The notes beneath the pieces were generated by a model, which was not told the DNA's origin, did not search any database, and was given only the letters and a program-made list of their open reading frames with translations. A stretch of DNA of 64,000 nucleotides from Agathobacter sp. GTDB taxonomy: Bacteria > Bacillota > Clostridia > Lachnospirales > Lachnospiraceae. The stretch covers positions 1-64,000 of the forward strand of contig JALEZW010000030.1 in assembly GCA_022772675.1 (NCBI GenBank). The letters run 5' to 3'. This document shows, piece by piece, positions 1 to 8,791 of this stretch. Position numbers and translations under genes: made by a program. The number at the start of each line of letters is the position of its first letter. The first letter of the stretch is position 1.

Positions 1-298
<298 letters not shown>

Positions 299-597
299 TG
301 AAGTTATTTCCGAAGAAAATGACTTCTCTGTGCGAGCCCATCCGCGTAGCAGATTTTAAATGCGAGCACATCCCGTTTTTTAACGGGCTTCCATCATCCT
401 TCGAATATCCTGTCCAGTTAAACTGGCTTTTCATTCAGACAGAATCTGAATTTACTGTTTTAAGGTTACTTCATTTCTGAAGCGTTCTTGAATTATTCTC
501 AAAATCTTTCAAGGTTTTTCACTGTTCAGTTTTCAATCTGCAATGAACATGTCCTATTTAAATCCATGTTCTTTTTCATTTCCGCTCTCGCGGTCAG
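299..597 (-). other. rRNA operon leader, no gene
   Basis: About 300 nt between the inferred transcription start and the mature 16S 5' end. It is AT-rich, with no convincing ribosome binding site or conserved frame. It should be the transcribed leader that carries processing and antitermination signals; I could not assign a specific boxA. Confidence 0.6.
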
Positions 598-604
598 CTT
601 GTTT

Positions 605-633
605 ATATTACCATGTTGTAAAAACTTTGTCAA
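605..633 (-). promoter_or_regulatory. rRNA operon promoter
   Basis: On the minus strand a perfect -35 box TTGACA (628-633) and a -10 box TAATAT (605-610) are separated by exactly 17 nt and point toward the 16S gene. This is a near-consensus housekeeping sigma promoter, as expected for an rrn operon. Transcription should start near 597. Confidence 0.85.
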
Positions 634-662
634 CACTTTTTTACAACTTTTTTCAAGCTGAG

Positions 663-752
663 CGGAGAAGGAGGGATTTGAACCCTCGCGCCGCTATTAA
701 CGACCTGCACCCTTTCCAGGGGTGTCCCTTCGGCCAGCTTGGGTACTTCTCC
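663..752 (-). tRNA. tRNA-Ser (GGA anticodon)
   Basis: The 90-nt minus-strand gene has acceptor arms GGAGAAG (746-752) and CTTCTCC (664-670), discriminator G, a T arm with GGTTCAAATCC, and a long variable arm typical of class II tRNAs. The anticodon loop CTGGAAA gives anticodon GGA, reading UCC/UCU serine codons. CCA is not encoded. It lies upstream of the rRNA operon and downstream of a second tRNA-Ser, probably in one transcript. Confidence 0.95.
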
Positions 753-846
753 ACAAAGCTGCTCTACTTAAAAACGAGCTGCTGTATTCTGTTTGACACA
801 GAAAAAGAATTCTTACGAATTCTTTTCAACCGGCTTCATTGCCGAA

Positions 847-932
847 CGGAGAGGGTGGGATTCGAACCCACGTGCCCTTGCGGACAAACGGTTTTCAAGA
901 CCGCCTCGTTATGACCACTTCGATACCTCTCC
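847..932 (-). tRNA. tRNA-Ser (TGA anticodon)
   Basis: The 86-nt minus-strand gene has acceptor arms GGAGAGG (926-932) and CCTCTCC (848-854), discriminator G, T arm GGTTCGAATCC and a long variable arm. The anticodon loop CTTGAAA gives anticodon TGA, reading UCA and other UCN serine codons. It is the first gene after a consensus promoter at 980-1008 and precedes the other tRNA-Ser. Confidence 0.95.
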
Positions 933-979
933 ATATTTTTGTTCCAAACCAAATATAGTTTCGAATCAGTGCAAGAGAT

Positions 980-1008
980 ATATTACCATCCTTCTTCCAT
1001 GATGTCAA
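980..1008 (-). promoter_or_regulatory. tRNA-Ser promoter
   Basis: The minus strand carries TTGACA (1003-1008), a 17-nt spacer and TAATAT (980-985), nearly the same arrangement as the rRNA promoter at 605-633. It is positioned to drive the two tRNA-Ser genes. Confidence 0.8.
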
Positions 1009-1042
1009 CACTAAATTTCTTTTTTTTTCAATTTTTCGGTTA

Positions 1043-1085
1043 CTAAGTCATCAACTACCAGTTCAACTGGTGGTTGATGACTTAG
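1043..1085. repeat. 43-bp near-perfect palindrome
   Basis: Two 21-nt arms (1043-1063 and 1065-1085) flank one central base and match with a single G/T-type mismatch. It lies between the tRNA-Ser promoter and the 3' end of ispD. Neither strand has the T-run after the stem expected of an intrinsic terminator; the nearby run of T at about 1020-1028 is on the wrong side for minus-strand transcripts. Its role is unknown. Confidence 0.8.
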
Positions 1086-1113
1086 GGAAGCCTAAAACTG
1101 CCTTATATCCCAT

Positions 1114-1824
1114 TTACCTTTCAAGAAACAGTTCAGCAATTTTAATATCTTCCGGTGTAGTCACCTTCAGATTTTCATATTTACCCAGCAATAATTTCAC
1201 CTTATGTCCGGTCATCTGTTCCACAAGCATGGCATCATCCGTAATAACAGGTAGACTTTCCCCCTTTTCCCTTGCGCAAAAATAGTTCTGGTACGCTTCC
1301 ATAATCAGTCTGTAGGAAAAATTCTGGGGTGTCTGTACCGACCACAGAGTGCTCCGATCCGGTGTTTCCACTGCATACCCGCTCTCACCTGATACCTTTA
1401 TGGTATCCTTGACCGGAACTGCAAAAACGCATGCCTGTTCTTTTTCAACAGCCTCAATGGCAGTCTCTATCATGGTAACATCTAACAGCGGCCTTGCTCC
1501 ATCGTGAATCAGAACGTAATCCGGCTCTTCTGCTGCTTTAAGCCCCTCATAAACGGATAAGTACCGTTCTGTTCCTCCGGCCACAACAGCCGTTACTTTT
1601 TTCAGATGATACTTTTTTATAATTTCCTGCACACAAAAAGTAATGTCTTTTTCTGCGGTAACTAAAATAACCTGATCCACTTTACTGTTTTCGAAAGCTT
1701 TCAGGCTGTAATAGACAAGAGGATATCCCCCAATCTGCATATACTGTTTGGGTACGGCACTGTGCATACGGCTCCCGGAGCCTGCCGCAAGGACAATTGC
1801 CGTATATTTCTTTCCATTGATCAT
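1114..1824 (-). CDS. ispD: 2-C-methyl-D-erythritol 4-phosphate cytidylyltransferase
   Basis: The 236-residue protein has the usual IspD length and fold signatures. The N-terminal LAAGSGSR loop (12-19) with Lys26 in PKQY binds CTP, and DGAR (108-111) is the conserved catalytic or metal-binding block. IspD joins CTP and methylerythritol phosphate in the third step of the non-mevalonate isoprenoid pathway, in the cytosol. The start codon overlaps the stop of tsaD by 4 nt (ATGA), so the two are translationally coupled. It is the last gene of the tsaE-tsaB-rimI-rnz-tsaD run. Other nucleotidyl transferases share the fold, but the overall sequence fits IspD best. Confidence 0.93.
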   Translation of the reverse strand: MINGKKYTAIVLAAGSGSRMHSAVPKQYMQIGGYPLVYYSLKAFENSKVDQVILVTAEKDITFCVQEIIKKYHLKKVTAVVAGGTERYLSVYEGLKAAEEPDYVLIHDGARPLLDVTMIETAIEAVEKEQACVFAVPVKDTIKVSGESGYAVETPDRSTLWSVQTPQNFSYRLIMEAYQNYFCAREKGESLPVITDDAMLVEQMTGHKVKLLLGKYENLKVTTPEDIKIAELFLER

Positions 1825-2864
1825 ATTGCAGATTCCCCCAGTTTTAGATTCGGAACCGCATTTAAATCCAATCCTGCACGTTTTCCGGCAATATAGTCAT
1901 AATAGGCTGCAGCACCAATCATTGCAGCATTATCAGTACATAGAATTGGAGACGGATGGTAAAACCGAACCCCCTCCTGCCTGCACATTTCTTCCATGGC
2001 ACCGCGGATAACCCCATTAGATGCCACACCGCCTGCAATGGCAAACGCATCCATACCGAATTCCCTGATAGCGTGTCTGGCATGTTCCACAAGAACATCT
2101 GTCACGGATTTTTGGAAAGATGCAGCAACGTCCGCCTGACAAATGGGTATATTTTTCATTCTGCATCCGTTTAAATAATTGAGAACGGCAGATTTCAAAC
2201 CACTGAAACTGAAATCATACACTCCATCGGTTATTTTCGCGCGAGGAAAGGCGATAGCATCAGGGTTTCCCTCATGGGACACCTTTTCGATTTTGGGTCC
2301 TCCGGGATATCCAAGTCCAATGGCTCTGGCAACCTTGTCAAAAGCTTCCCCTGCGGCATCATCCCGGGTACGTCCAAGAACCTCATACTTTCCGTAATCT
2401 ATGACTTTTACAAGATGCGTGTGGCCTCCCGAAACAACCAGACATAAAAATGGTGGTTTCAGATCCGGATTTTCTATATAATTGGCGCTGATATGGCCCT
2501 CAATATGGTGCACTCCCACCAATGGTATATTTGCCGCATAGCTGATGGCTTTCGCTTCTGCCACCCCCACAAGAAGTGCCCCCACAAGACCCGGACCATA
2601 GGTTACACCAATGGCATCTATATCCTGTAGAGTCATATCGGCATCCTTAAGTGCCTGTGTAATCACCTGATTTATTTTTTCAATATGCTTCCTGGAAGCA
2701 ATCTCCGGCACCACTCCCCCATACAGTGTATGCAGTGCAATCTGCGATGAAATCACATTAGAACGCATATCCCGCCCATTGACAACCACCGCCGCTGCCG
2801 TCTCATCGCAGGAGCTCTCTATTGCAAGTATTCTTACTTCCCGAGTCTTTTTACTGTCATTCAT
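1821..2864 (-). CDS. tsaD: tRNA N6-adenosine threonylcarbamoyltransferase TsaD
   Basis: TsaD transfers the threonylcarbamoyl group to A37 of ANN-decoding tRNAs, working with TsaB and TsaE, both encoded upstream in the same run. Visible signatures are the actin-like ATP-binding start [16 protein letters not shown], the metal-binding HHIEGH near residue 112, the SGGHTHL block and a C-terminal CTDNAAMIG segment. I chose the fourth Met codon (347 residues), because the ATG at 2873 sits directly against the AGAGG Shine-Dalgarno sequence, whereas the ATG at 2864 is 9 nt from it. Only 1 nt separates it from the preceding gene, and its stop overlaps the ispD start. Confidence 0.95.
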   Translation of the reverse strand: MNDSKKTREVRILAIESSCDETAAAVVVNGRDMRSNVISSQIALHTLYGGVVPEIASRKHIEKINQVITQALKDADMTLQDIDAIGVTYGPGLVGALLVGVAEAKAISYAANIPLVGVHHIEGHISANYIENPDLKPPFLCLVVSGGHTHLVKVIDYGKYEVLGRTRDDAAGEAFDKVARAIGLGYPGGPKIEKVSHEGNPDAIAFPRAKITDGVYDFSFSGLKSAVLNYLNGCRMKNIPICQADVAASFQKSVTDVLVEHARHAIREFGMDAFAIAGGVASNGVIRGAMEEMCRQEGVRFYHPSPILCTDNAAMIGAAAYYDYIAGKRAGLDLNAVPNLKLGESAI

Positions 2865-2865
2865 T

Positions 2866-3447
2866 TCACTCATCCTCTGTGGAATTTCCCTCTACTTTAT
2901 AGAATGTGAGTATCTTCCAGTTTCCCTCTGCATCTTTTCTTAAAACATACATCTGGTATGTTTTATCGAATTTCTTTTTTTCTTCTGTAAAATATGATGC
3001 CGTGACGTAGGCCAGCTGGTCTCCGTTCTTATCATCTGTAATATATTTCACATCACTGCTGTCACATACATCTGTCTGGCGGATTTTAAAATTTCTGCCG
3101 TTATAATTTGCAATACTGTCCTGCACTGCGCTCTTGTATTCCTCTTTTGTATTATTATCCGCCAGTTCCTTATCAAAAAGAATACGCGCCTGATCAATCA
3201 GCTTATCAAATTCTTCCTCTGTATAATTTCCCTCATAATAGCTGGTTATGATCTCATTATAAAGTTTTAACACAGCACGTGGTGTCTTGGGATAATCCTG
3301 CTCCAGATTTCTGGCATCAATTTTCTGAACCGTGGTCATATCTTTCGCCTCTTCCCCGGTTCCACTGTGATTTTTCAAATTGTAAAAACCCACGCACAGT
3401 AATAATGCACATGCGATAGCCGCTATCACAATTCCCGTTTTTTTCAT
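2866..3447 (-). CDS. Small membrane-anchored or exported protein of unknown function
   Basis: A 193-residue protein with a single N-terminal hydrophobic segment (about 4-20) after two lysines, then a polar body rich in charged residues. There is no lipobox, so it is probably signal-anchored with an extracellular domain. The body predicts alternating helix and strand and ends in a [11 protein letters not shown] segment, reminiscent of NTF2-like or DUF4829-type exported domains, but I cannot assign a family. A strong AGGAGG lies 7 nt before the ATG. It sits between rnz (3 nt gap) and tsaD (1 nt gap), so it is cotranscribed with the t6A genes, with no obvious functional link. Confidence 0.75.
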   Translation of the reverse strand: MKKTGIVIAAIACALLLCVGFYNLKNHSGTGEEAKDMTTVQKIDARNLEQDYPKTPRAVLKLYNEIITSYYEGNYTEEEFDKLIDQARILFDKELADNNTKEEYKSAVQDSIANYNGRNFKIRQTDVCDSSDVKYITDDKNGDQLAYVTASYFTEEKKKFDKTYQMYVLRKDAEGNWKILTFYKVEGNSTEDE

Positions 3448-3450
3448 ACG

Positions 3451-4362
3451 CTAATCCTCCTCAAACGACAAATCCACGCTTTTCCCATCTTTTCCCAGAT
3501 GCGAATTTTCAAAAATCTCCCGGACCTTTGGCATATATTCCTTAGCATTCACTAAAGATGGGGAAAAATGAGTCAGCCACATTTCTGAAACCTCTGCACG
3601 CGCAGCCAGATCCGCAGCCTCATAAAAAGTCATATGTTTATACTGCTTTGCCTTGGCAAGCTTTTCTTTCTCCGCATACATGCCCTCACAAATAAACAGA
3701 TCCGACTTCCGGGCAGCCTCCACAATAGAATCCACCGGTCGGCTGTCGGTACAATAGGTTACCTTTAGTCCCTTCCTTGCCGGTCCTAAAACCATCTGCG
3801 GTTCATAAATCACTCCATCCATTTCAACGGTCTCCCCCTTCTGCAGGCGGCTCCAGAGAGAAAGCGGTACGTTCTGCTCTTTTGCCCGCTCCACGGAAAA
3901 ACGGCCTGCGCGGTGTATTTCCACAGAATAACCATAACAGACCACATTATGTCTGACACGAAATGCATGAATATGATATCCATTAATTTCCAGATACTCA
4001 TCCGGCTGCTCCAGTTCTATACAATTAATCTCAAAGGGCAGCTCCGGTGCGATGGTTCTCAGTGCCGATACTACCCTTGCAAGCCCTTTAGGGCCAATAA
4101 TGGTCAGTGGCTCCGTTCTCTCTGCATTTCCCATGGTAAGAAGCAGTCCCGGCAAACCACTGATATGGTCCGCGTGAAAATGGGTAACACACAAAATATC
4201 AATGGGTTTAAAACTTAGTCCCGCTTCTTTTATCGCAATCTGTGTACCCTCTCCGCAGTCAATCAAAAGACTGCTTCCATTATACCGAAGCATCAGGGAT
4301 GTCAGCCACCGGTATGGCAATGGCATCATTCCCGCTGTTCCAAGTAAACATACATCTAACAT
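3451..4362 (-). CDS. rnz: Ribonuclease Z
   Basis: A metallo-beta-lactamase-fold endonuclease that cleaves the 3' trailer from tRNA precursors. The zinc motif THFHADH lies near residue 59, with further metal ligands in the C-terminal WLTHFSPS region and the YCTDSRP loop. At 303 residues it has the length of the short bacterial RNase Z. I prefer the ATG at 4362: a GTG nine nt upstream is also in frame, but GGAG is 8 nt from the ATG and abuts the GTG. The start lies inside the 3' end of rimI (7-nt overlap). The CCA-less tRNA genes in this window are the kind of substrate that needs RNase Z. Confidence 0.94.
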   Translation of the reverse strand: MLDVCLLGTAGMMPLPYRWLTSLMLRYNGSSLLIDCGEGTQIAIKEAGLSFKPIDILCVTHFHADHISGLPGLLLTMGNAERTEPLTIIGPKGLARVVSALRTIAPELPFEINCIELEQPDEYLEINGYHIHAFRVRHNVVCYGYSVEIHRAGRFSVERAKEQNVPLSLWSRLQKGETVEMDGVIYEPQMVLGPARKGLKVTYCTDSRPVDSIVEAARKSDLFICEGMYAEKEKLAKAKQYKHMTFYEAADLAARAEVSEMWLTHFSPSLVNAKEYMPKVREIFENSHLGKDGKSVDLSFEED

Positions 4363-4787
4363 TTTTTCCACTCCATAATATCCGCATCCTCCTGGGGAAA
4401 CTGATAAAAATTTTTCCGGATGCCAAGCTTTACAAATCCATTTTTTTCATACACATGAATTGCTCCTGCATTACCGGAACGTACCTCTAAGACAATTCGC
4501 TCAATGCGGTGTTTTTGTGCCCATTGTTCCATTGCCTGTAACAGAAGATTCCCACAACCATTTCCCCTGCACTCCTCCCGCACGGCAACATTTGTAATTT
4601 CTCCCTCCGGCTCCATCACATACATTCCGATATATCCGGCTATCTGCTCATTCTCTTCCGCAATCAAAAATACAGCATCATTCATTGCCTCTTCAAAGCC
4701 ATGTTCACTCCAGGGCTGGGTAAAACACTGACTTTCAATGAATGCCACTTCCGGAATATCTTTCTTTTTCATTCTTCTAATGGTCAT
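4356..4787 (-). CDS. rimI: Ribosomal-protein-alanine N-acetyltransferase RimI
   Basis: A 143-residue GNAT acetyltransferase. The acetyl-CoA pyrophosphate loop is seen as RGNGCG near residue 83, followed by the amphipathic helix; the VRSGNAGAIHVYEKNGF motif is diagnostic of RimI-like proteins that acetylate the N terminus of ribosomal protein S18 (or other protein N termini). The gene overlaps tsaB by 4 nt. tsaB-rimI(-tsaD) is a common order in Firmicutes. The exact protein target in this organism is inferred from the family. Confidence 0.9.
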   Translation of the reverse strand: MTIRRMKKKDIPEVAFIESQCFTQPWSEHGFEEAMNDAVFLIAEENEQIAGYIGMYVMEPEGEITNVAVREECRGNGCGNLLLQAMEQWAQKHRIERIVLEVRSGNAGAIHVYEKNGFVKLGIRKNFYQFPQEDADIMEWKKC

Positions 4788-5497
4788 ATACGAAAATCCC
4801 GCACCTTTTCCTGTCTCTCCCGCTCCGCCTGGGAAAGTCTTAAGTATTCCGGCTTATGAGCGGCCGCATCCTCCGCAAGCCCCTTTTCATACAAAACAGC
4901 TCCCAGTGCCGCCACACTTGCAGCACGCTGCTTATTGCAATGGGCCGGTGCAAACAAGTACGGAACCTTTACATGCTCCTTTATATAATCTGCAAACACC
5001 GGTACCCCATCTCCCAGAAAAACGGTTCTTCTTCCAAGCTGATTGACTTTCTCCGTAATTTCGTCAATGCCGGCTGCACACTGTGCAAGCACCCTATTCA
5101 TCTGCCCCTCTGAAAACTCATACAGACCTGTGTATGCCTGCTGTCTTCTTGCATCCATCAGGGGACATACAAGATCAGCACTTCCCCACAAATTATAAGC
5201 CAGCGCATCCACGGTGGGAACCGAAACTATTTTCTTATCCAGTGCAAGTGCAAGTCCCTTTGCCGTTGCGGAACCGATTCTAAGGCCGGTAAAAGAACCG
5301 GGCCCTGCCGAAACCGCAATCACATCCACAGACTTAAGATCCAGTTCAATCATTTTAGCAACCTCATCCAGCATGGGGAGAAGTGTCTGCGAATGTGTTT
5401 TCTTATAATTAATTGTATATTCTCCAAGCAGGTTATCATCCTCAGTGACTGCAACGCTGGCCACCAGTCCTGAGCTTTCCAATGCAAGTATTTTCAT
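4784..5497 (-). CDS. tsaB: tRNA threonylcarbamoyladenosine biosynthesis protein TsaB
   Basis: TsaB (YeaZ) is an inactive ASKHA-fold paralogue of TsaD that scaffolds the TsaB-TsaD-TsaE complex for t6A37 synthesis. The 237-residue protein starts MKILALESSG and contains the SAGPGSFTGLRIG signature near residue 65, the hallmark of the family, and MDARRQQAYTGLY. A GGGAT Shine-Dalgarno sequence precedes the ATG. It follows tsaE by 24 nt and overlaps rimI by 4 nt. Confidence 0.95.
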   Translation of the reverse strand: MKILALESSGLVASVAVTEDDNLLGEYTINYKKTHSQTLLPMLDEVAKMIELDLKSVDVIAVSAGPGSFTGLRIGSATAKGLALALDKKIVSVPTVDALAYNLWGSADLVCPLMDARRQQAYTGLYEFSEGQMNRVLAQCAAGIDEITEKVNQLGRRTVFLGDGVPVFADYIKEHVKVPYLFAPAHCNKQRAASVAALGAVLYEKGLAEDAAAHKPEYLRLSQAERERQEKVRDFRI

Positions 5498-5521
5498 GAT
5501 TTATCCCTACACTCCAAATCT

Positions 5522-5968
5522 TCATTCTATCTCTGATATCATTATCTTACGATAGTCAAACCCTTTTTCCAAATTTTTTTCTATGGTAATCTGTCTGTAA
5601 TGTTCCGGAAGGATTTCCTCAATCAGATTCGCCCACTCAATCATAGTCAACCCATCGCCGTAAAAATAATCCTCATAACCAATTTCATCCATTTCCTCCA
5701 CATCACCAATCCGGTACACATCAAAATGATAGAAAGGCATTCGCCCCTCCTCATAAACCTGTACTATGGTAAACGTAGGGCTGCTGATAGGTTCCGTAAT
5801 ACCAAGTCCCTCCGCAATCCCCTGGGTCAGAACCGTTTTTCCCACACCCAGATCACCAATCAGGGTATAGACATCCCCCGGCTGCGCCTTATGCCCCAGC
5901 TGTCTGCCAAGTTCCAGAGTTTCCTCCGTGGAAAAAGTTTCTATTTCTTTAATCAAATGCTCCTGCAT
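5522..5968 (-). CDS. tsaE: tRNA threonylcarbamoyladenosine biosynthesis ATPase TsaE
   Basis: A 148-residue P-loop ATPase with Walker A GDLGVGKT (38-45), the switch-like SSPTFTIVQVYEEG block and the YHFDVYRI segment with Trp in IEWANLIEE, all typical of TsaE (YjeE). It drives turnover of the TsaB-TsaD complex in t6A synthesis. It is the first clear housekeeping gene in this minus-strand run and follows a small membrane protein gene by 4 nt. The fourth t6A enzyme, TsaC/Sua5, is not in the window. Confidence 0.95.
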   Translation of the reverse strand: MQEHLIKEIETFSTEETLELGRQLGHKAQPGDVYTLIGDLGVGKTVLTQGIAEGLGITEPISSPTFTIVQVYEEGRMPFYHFDVYRIGDVEEMDEIGYEDYFYGDGLTMIEWANLIEEILPEHYRQITIEKNLEKGFDYRKIMISEIE

Positions 5969-5972
5969 ATTC

Positions 5973-6476
5973 TTACTGCTCCCTCATTCGAACTCTGCAT
6001 TTTTCCAATTGTTCCATTGCCAGTTTTCTTAAATTGCTGTATTGCCGTCCAATCTGCTCTATTGGGAGAATATAGGCATTTACACGGTTTGTATAGATTA
6101 AAATGAGATTTTTTACAGTAATCATTTTATATATCTGATCCCACATAAGTTCCCCGGAATCCCCATTCTGGGATACGCGAATCCCCTCTTCCGATATATC
6201 AAAATGCAGAGTATTTGCCAATACCTGATTCTTCTTAAGGTTACTCTTAGACCGCATATAAAGAGCTCCCGGAACATACAAAAGAAATACCAGCCCGAAC
6301 ACTAAATACATCATAGTATTTGCCATATGACCACTCTTTGCGCTGATTCCGGCCATGATAAACCCTAAAATGCACAGGATAACTGATACAATTCCCTGCA
6401 TTCCAGTGTAAGCCTGATACATATAAAACCGGAACAAATGTCCTGAATTTAAATTAATGTCAAATGTAATTTTCAT
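5973..6476 (-). CDS. YcxB-like small membrane protein
   Basis: A 167-residue protein with two hydrophobic segments (about 26-46 and 55-75), followed by a soluble C-terminal region of beta character ending in a charged helix. The body (HFDISEEGIRVSQNG, then YKMITVKNLILIYT) resembles the YcxB-like C-terminal domain of Firmicute membrane proteins of unknown function. The ATG at 6476 is preceded 9 nt upstream by TAGGAGA; the longer in-frame extension starting at 6530 lacks this. It is 4 nt from tsaE and may be the first gene of that operon. Function unknown. Confidence 0.75.
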   Translation of the reverse strand: MKITFDINLNSGHLFRFYMYQAYTGMQGIVSVILCILGFIMAGISAKSGHMANTMMYLVFGLVFLLYVPGALYMRSKSNLKKNQVLANTLHFDISEEGIRVSQNGDSGELMWDQIYKMITVKNLILIYTNRVNAYILPIEQIGRQYSNLRKLAMEQLEKCRVRMREQ

Positions 6477-6642
6477 GAGAACTTCTCCTAAATGTAAATT
6501 TCTTTCAAGTACGATTCTACATACTCTCATAAATATCTATATAGTATGCATTATAGCAGTTTCCACCCAAAAAGAAAAGGGCAAAATCCCTGGTCCAATA
6601 AGCTGTACCAAAGATTCTGCCCACATTGTACTACAAATTATT

Positions 6643-7272
6643 CTATGCGTTGCGTCCCTTAAGGATTGGGGACAGCGGCTTGTAAATAAGCATACAGATT
6701 GCCACTGCGATTAGTCCCTTTGCAACCGTAAATGGAAGATTAAAGCAGATCAGACACTGAAAAATATTTTTCATGGATGGTACAATTGCCTGATACATCT
6801 GTAAAATAGCTTCTTCCGCCATTCCTGCCTTATAATATACCGGATATACCACAAAAAAGTTAGAGATAATGCTGCCGGCCCCCATCACAACTGCTGCTAT
6901 GACTCCGCTGACCAGTGCTGCCTTCTTCGTCTTTTTTCTCCGGTAAAGTCCACCGGCTACAGCAACAAAGATGGATCCCAGAATAAAATTCGATAATTCT
7001 CCCACAAACATACTGTTGGAAAATGCCAGATGCAGTACATTTTTAATCAGGCAGATCAAAATGCCGCATACCGGTCCTAATGCAAAACTTCCCAGAAGTG
7101 CCGGAAGGTCGGAAAAATCAAATTTAATAAAGGACGGAACGATTGGAATGGCAATTTCAAGATACATCAAAATAAATGCAACTGCCGACAGCATCGCAGT
7201 TACCGTAAGATAACGCACTCTGCTGTTTAATCCTCTGCTTTCTGTTACTGCTGTTTTTGTGTTCTGATTCAT
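6643..7272 (-). CDS. ribU: Riboflavin ECF transporter S component RibU
   Basis: A 209-residue integral membrane protein with about six hydrophobic segments. The FIKFDFSDLPALLGSFALGP region near residue 48 is typical of RibU-type substrate-binding components of energy-coupling-factor transporters. It captures riboflavin and relies on a shared EcfA-EcfA'-EcfT module encoded elsewhere. The FMN riboswitch and terminator directly upstream (7356-7552) make the substrate assignment secure. The start has AAAGGAG 7 nt upstream. The 166 nt between its stop and the next gene hold no clear terminator. Confidence 0.93.
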   Translation of the reverse strand: MNQNTKTAVTESRGLNSRVRYLTVTAMLSAVAFILMYLEIAIPIVPSFIKFDFSDLPALLGSFALGPVCGILICLIKNVLHLAFSNSMFVGELSNFILGSIFVAVAGGLYRRKKTKKAALVSGVIAAVVMGAGSIISNFFVVYPVYYKAGMAEEAILQMYQAIVPSMKNIFQCLICFNLPFTVAKGLIAVAICMLIYKPLSPILKGRNA

Positions 7273-7355
7273 GATTTTCTCCTTTCAATACGGAAAGGAA
7301 TTCCCCAGTCACTTTTTATTCGGTGTACCAGGTCGGGATGATGTGTACAAAGAAA

Positions 7356-7379
7356 CCCCGGCAGATTCTACTGCCGGGG
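7356..7379 (-). terminator. Riboswitch-controlled intrinsic terminator
   Basis: CCCCGGCAG/CTGCCGGGG form a 9-bp GC-rich stem, followed on the minus strand by TTTCTTT. It lies between the FMN aptamer and ribU and is the expression platform that stops transcription when FMN is bound. A CAGGGACATGCCCTG hairpin-like segment at 7390-7404 may form the competing fold. Confidence 0.85.
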
Positions 7380-7419
7380 CTCACGGTAACAGGGACATGC
7401 CCTGTCTAATGCATCTCAT

Positions 7420-7552
7420 CTCTTCTCTCATCCAGACTATACTGTCGGTACCGGAATCTCACCGGTTCGGCTGCCAAAGCAGTTCACGGACTATACCGTC
7501 GGTCGGGAATCTACAGTAATATTGCTTCTGTATCACCCTGCCCCGAAGAATT
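7420..7552 (-). ncRNA. FMN riboswitch (RFN element)
   Basis: On the minus strand the conserved aptamer blocks appear in order: CTTCGGGGCAGGGTGA, ATTCCCGACCGACGGTATAGTCC, GGTGAGATTCCGGTACCGACAGTATAGTCTGGATG and GAGAAGA closing the P1 stem. This is the six-stem FMN-binding fold. A loop in P2 is longer than usual. It controls ribU through the terminator downstream, so riboflavin uptake falls when FMN is plentiful. Confidence 0.95.
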
Positions 7553-7572
7553 CCTGTTCATTTTACGTTACT

Positions 7573-7601
7573 ATTGTATGCGTTTGGAGTGGGGATGTCA
7601 A
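7573..7601 (-). promoter_or_regulatory. Promoter of the FMN riboswitch-ribU transcript
   Basis: Minus-strand TTGACA (7596-7601), a 17-nt spacer and TACAAT (7573-7578) lie just upstream of the FMN aptamer. Confidence 0.8.
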
Positions 7602-7720
7602 CTGTTTTTTGCGATATTTTCGGGCTTTTTGGCATTTTTTCTCGTTTTCCCTAGTCAAATAGTTCTTGATGTGTTTTTACATCATTTTACATAAATTGTC
7701 ACCAAAAGTCACTAGATTTT

Positions 7721-8440
7721 TTATCGATACACCTCATTATAAAATTGGATGTGATTATGTTCTTCATAGCTGTAATAATCATAACCATCATTTGAACTCT
7801 CTACAGTAAGATCGTCGGACGTTAAAATTCTTAATCTATTATCGTCTCTGCTCAAGTATAATTGCCTAGGCACAACTGCTCTGGAGAAAATGCTGCACAA
7901 CAAGCTATTATCACATTTATCAAAAGACAACGTACTGGCTTTAAGCATTTCTTCATGCGTTGTGACAGACAGATCAAACGCATAGCCACATTCCAAACAG
8001 ACCAGTCTTGTAAATTCTCTTTGCGTTCTTCCGTTTCCTTCTCTAAATGGGTGAAGTGCATTTAAATCTCCATAGTTTTTCGCTAATGCCCTAACGAACT
8101 ATTCTCTATTATTCATTGCGTCACTGCACTGACGAAAGAATTTCCCAAAAACAGAATCTGCATAACTATGAATACACGGCGTTGTACAAAACAAATTTCG
8201 TTTTCCAATTTCAACAGACCTAACTTCTCCGGCCCACTCGTATATATCTTGAAAAATATATTTATGAATTTTTCTTAAATGATCAAAATTAAAATCTCCC
8301 TTTATGGGATTATCCTGTAATTCTTTTAAGCGAATGTAGGTTAGTTTCTTTTCAGCTTCAAACAAATCCCTACTGTCTTGAATGTTTAATTTATTGACTA
8401 GGACATCTGAATTGGGATAACAATACACTTTATCTGGCAT
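7721..8440 (-). pseudogene. Fic-family AMP-transferase toxin, interrupted by an in-frame amber stop
   Basis: The frame from ATG 8440 would encode about 239 residues, but codon 114 is TAG (8099-8101). The same frame continues without shift to the natural stop at 7721. The first part holds the Fic fold (HKYIFQDIYEWAGEVR); the second part, after the stop, carries the intact catalytic motif HPFREGNGRTQR. Fic enzymes transfer AMP from ATP to a protein hydroxyl. The stop splits the domain before the active site, so the truncated 113-residue product should be inactive unless the codon is read through or the second part is translated separately. An intact class I antitoxin gene overlaps the start by 11 nt, so toxin decay with retained antitoxin is the simplest reading. 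Confidence 0.85.
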
Positions 8441-8603
8441 ATTTTTTTATTACTTCCTGTCTAACTTCCTCTGAAGTCAATTCTCCATTGCCTACCGTTA
8501 TCATTTTATCCAGGAAGCTACGGCTAAAATACATTCCCTCGATTGCCATTGTTGCCGTTACATTTTGTATTTTAAGAAGGTTCTCTTTTTCTACTTGATT
8601 CAT
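8430..8603 (-). CDS. Small class I Fic antitoxin (VbhA/FicA-like)
   Basis: A 57-residue protein with a strong GGAGGTGG Shine-Dalgarno sequence. It contains TMAIEG at residues 18-23, matching the inhibitory (S/T)xxxE(G/N) motif of class I Fic antitoxins, whose glutamate blocks productive ATP binding in the Fic active site. The C-terminal part (GELTSEEVRQEVI) matches the antitoxin_VbhA-type helical region. The stop overlaps the fic start by 11 nt in another frame, so the pair is translationally coupled with the antitoxin first. Unlike its partner it is undamaged. Confidence 0.8.
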   Translation of the reverse strand: MNQVEKENLLKIQNVTATMAIEGMYFSRSFLDKMITVGNGELTSEEVRQEVIKKYAR

Positions 8604-8712
8604 AAGATTGCCACCTCCACATCAAATGCTTTCATATTTGAATTTTCAATTTATATTATAACCCAAATTCATTCATTTCTCAATCATTTCAGACTTACAA
8701 AAGAACAACAGG

Positions 8713-8746
8713 AAAAATGCCCTGAGGAAATCCCTGGGCATTTTTT
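8713..8746. terminator. Bidirectional intrinsic terminator
   Basis: AATGCCC and GGGCATT arms flank a 13-nt loop, with A-runs before and T-runs after. It lies just downstream of the minus-strand AAA-ATPase/nuclease gene ending at 8792 and upstream of the fic antitoxin gene, insulating the two. Confidence 0.75.
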
Positions 8747-8791
8747 ATATATCAAATAAATCAGTATGTGTACGCTGAAACTCTTAATGCA

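Noticed and set aside
1043-1085. Intrinsic terminator for ispD
   Set aside because: The stem is strong but the T-run lies on the wrong side for minus-strand transcription.
8099-8101. Amber codon recoding in fic
   Set aside because: No sign of alternative decoding elsewhere; every complete gene in the window I checked is compatible with the standard code, so a plain nonsense mutation is simpler.
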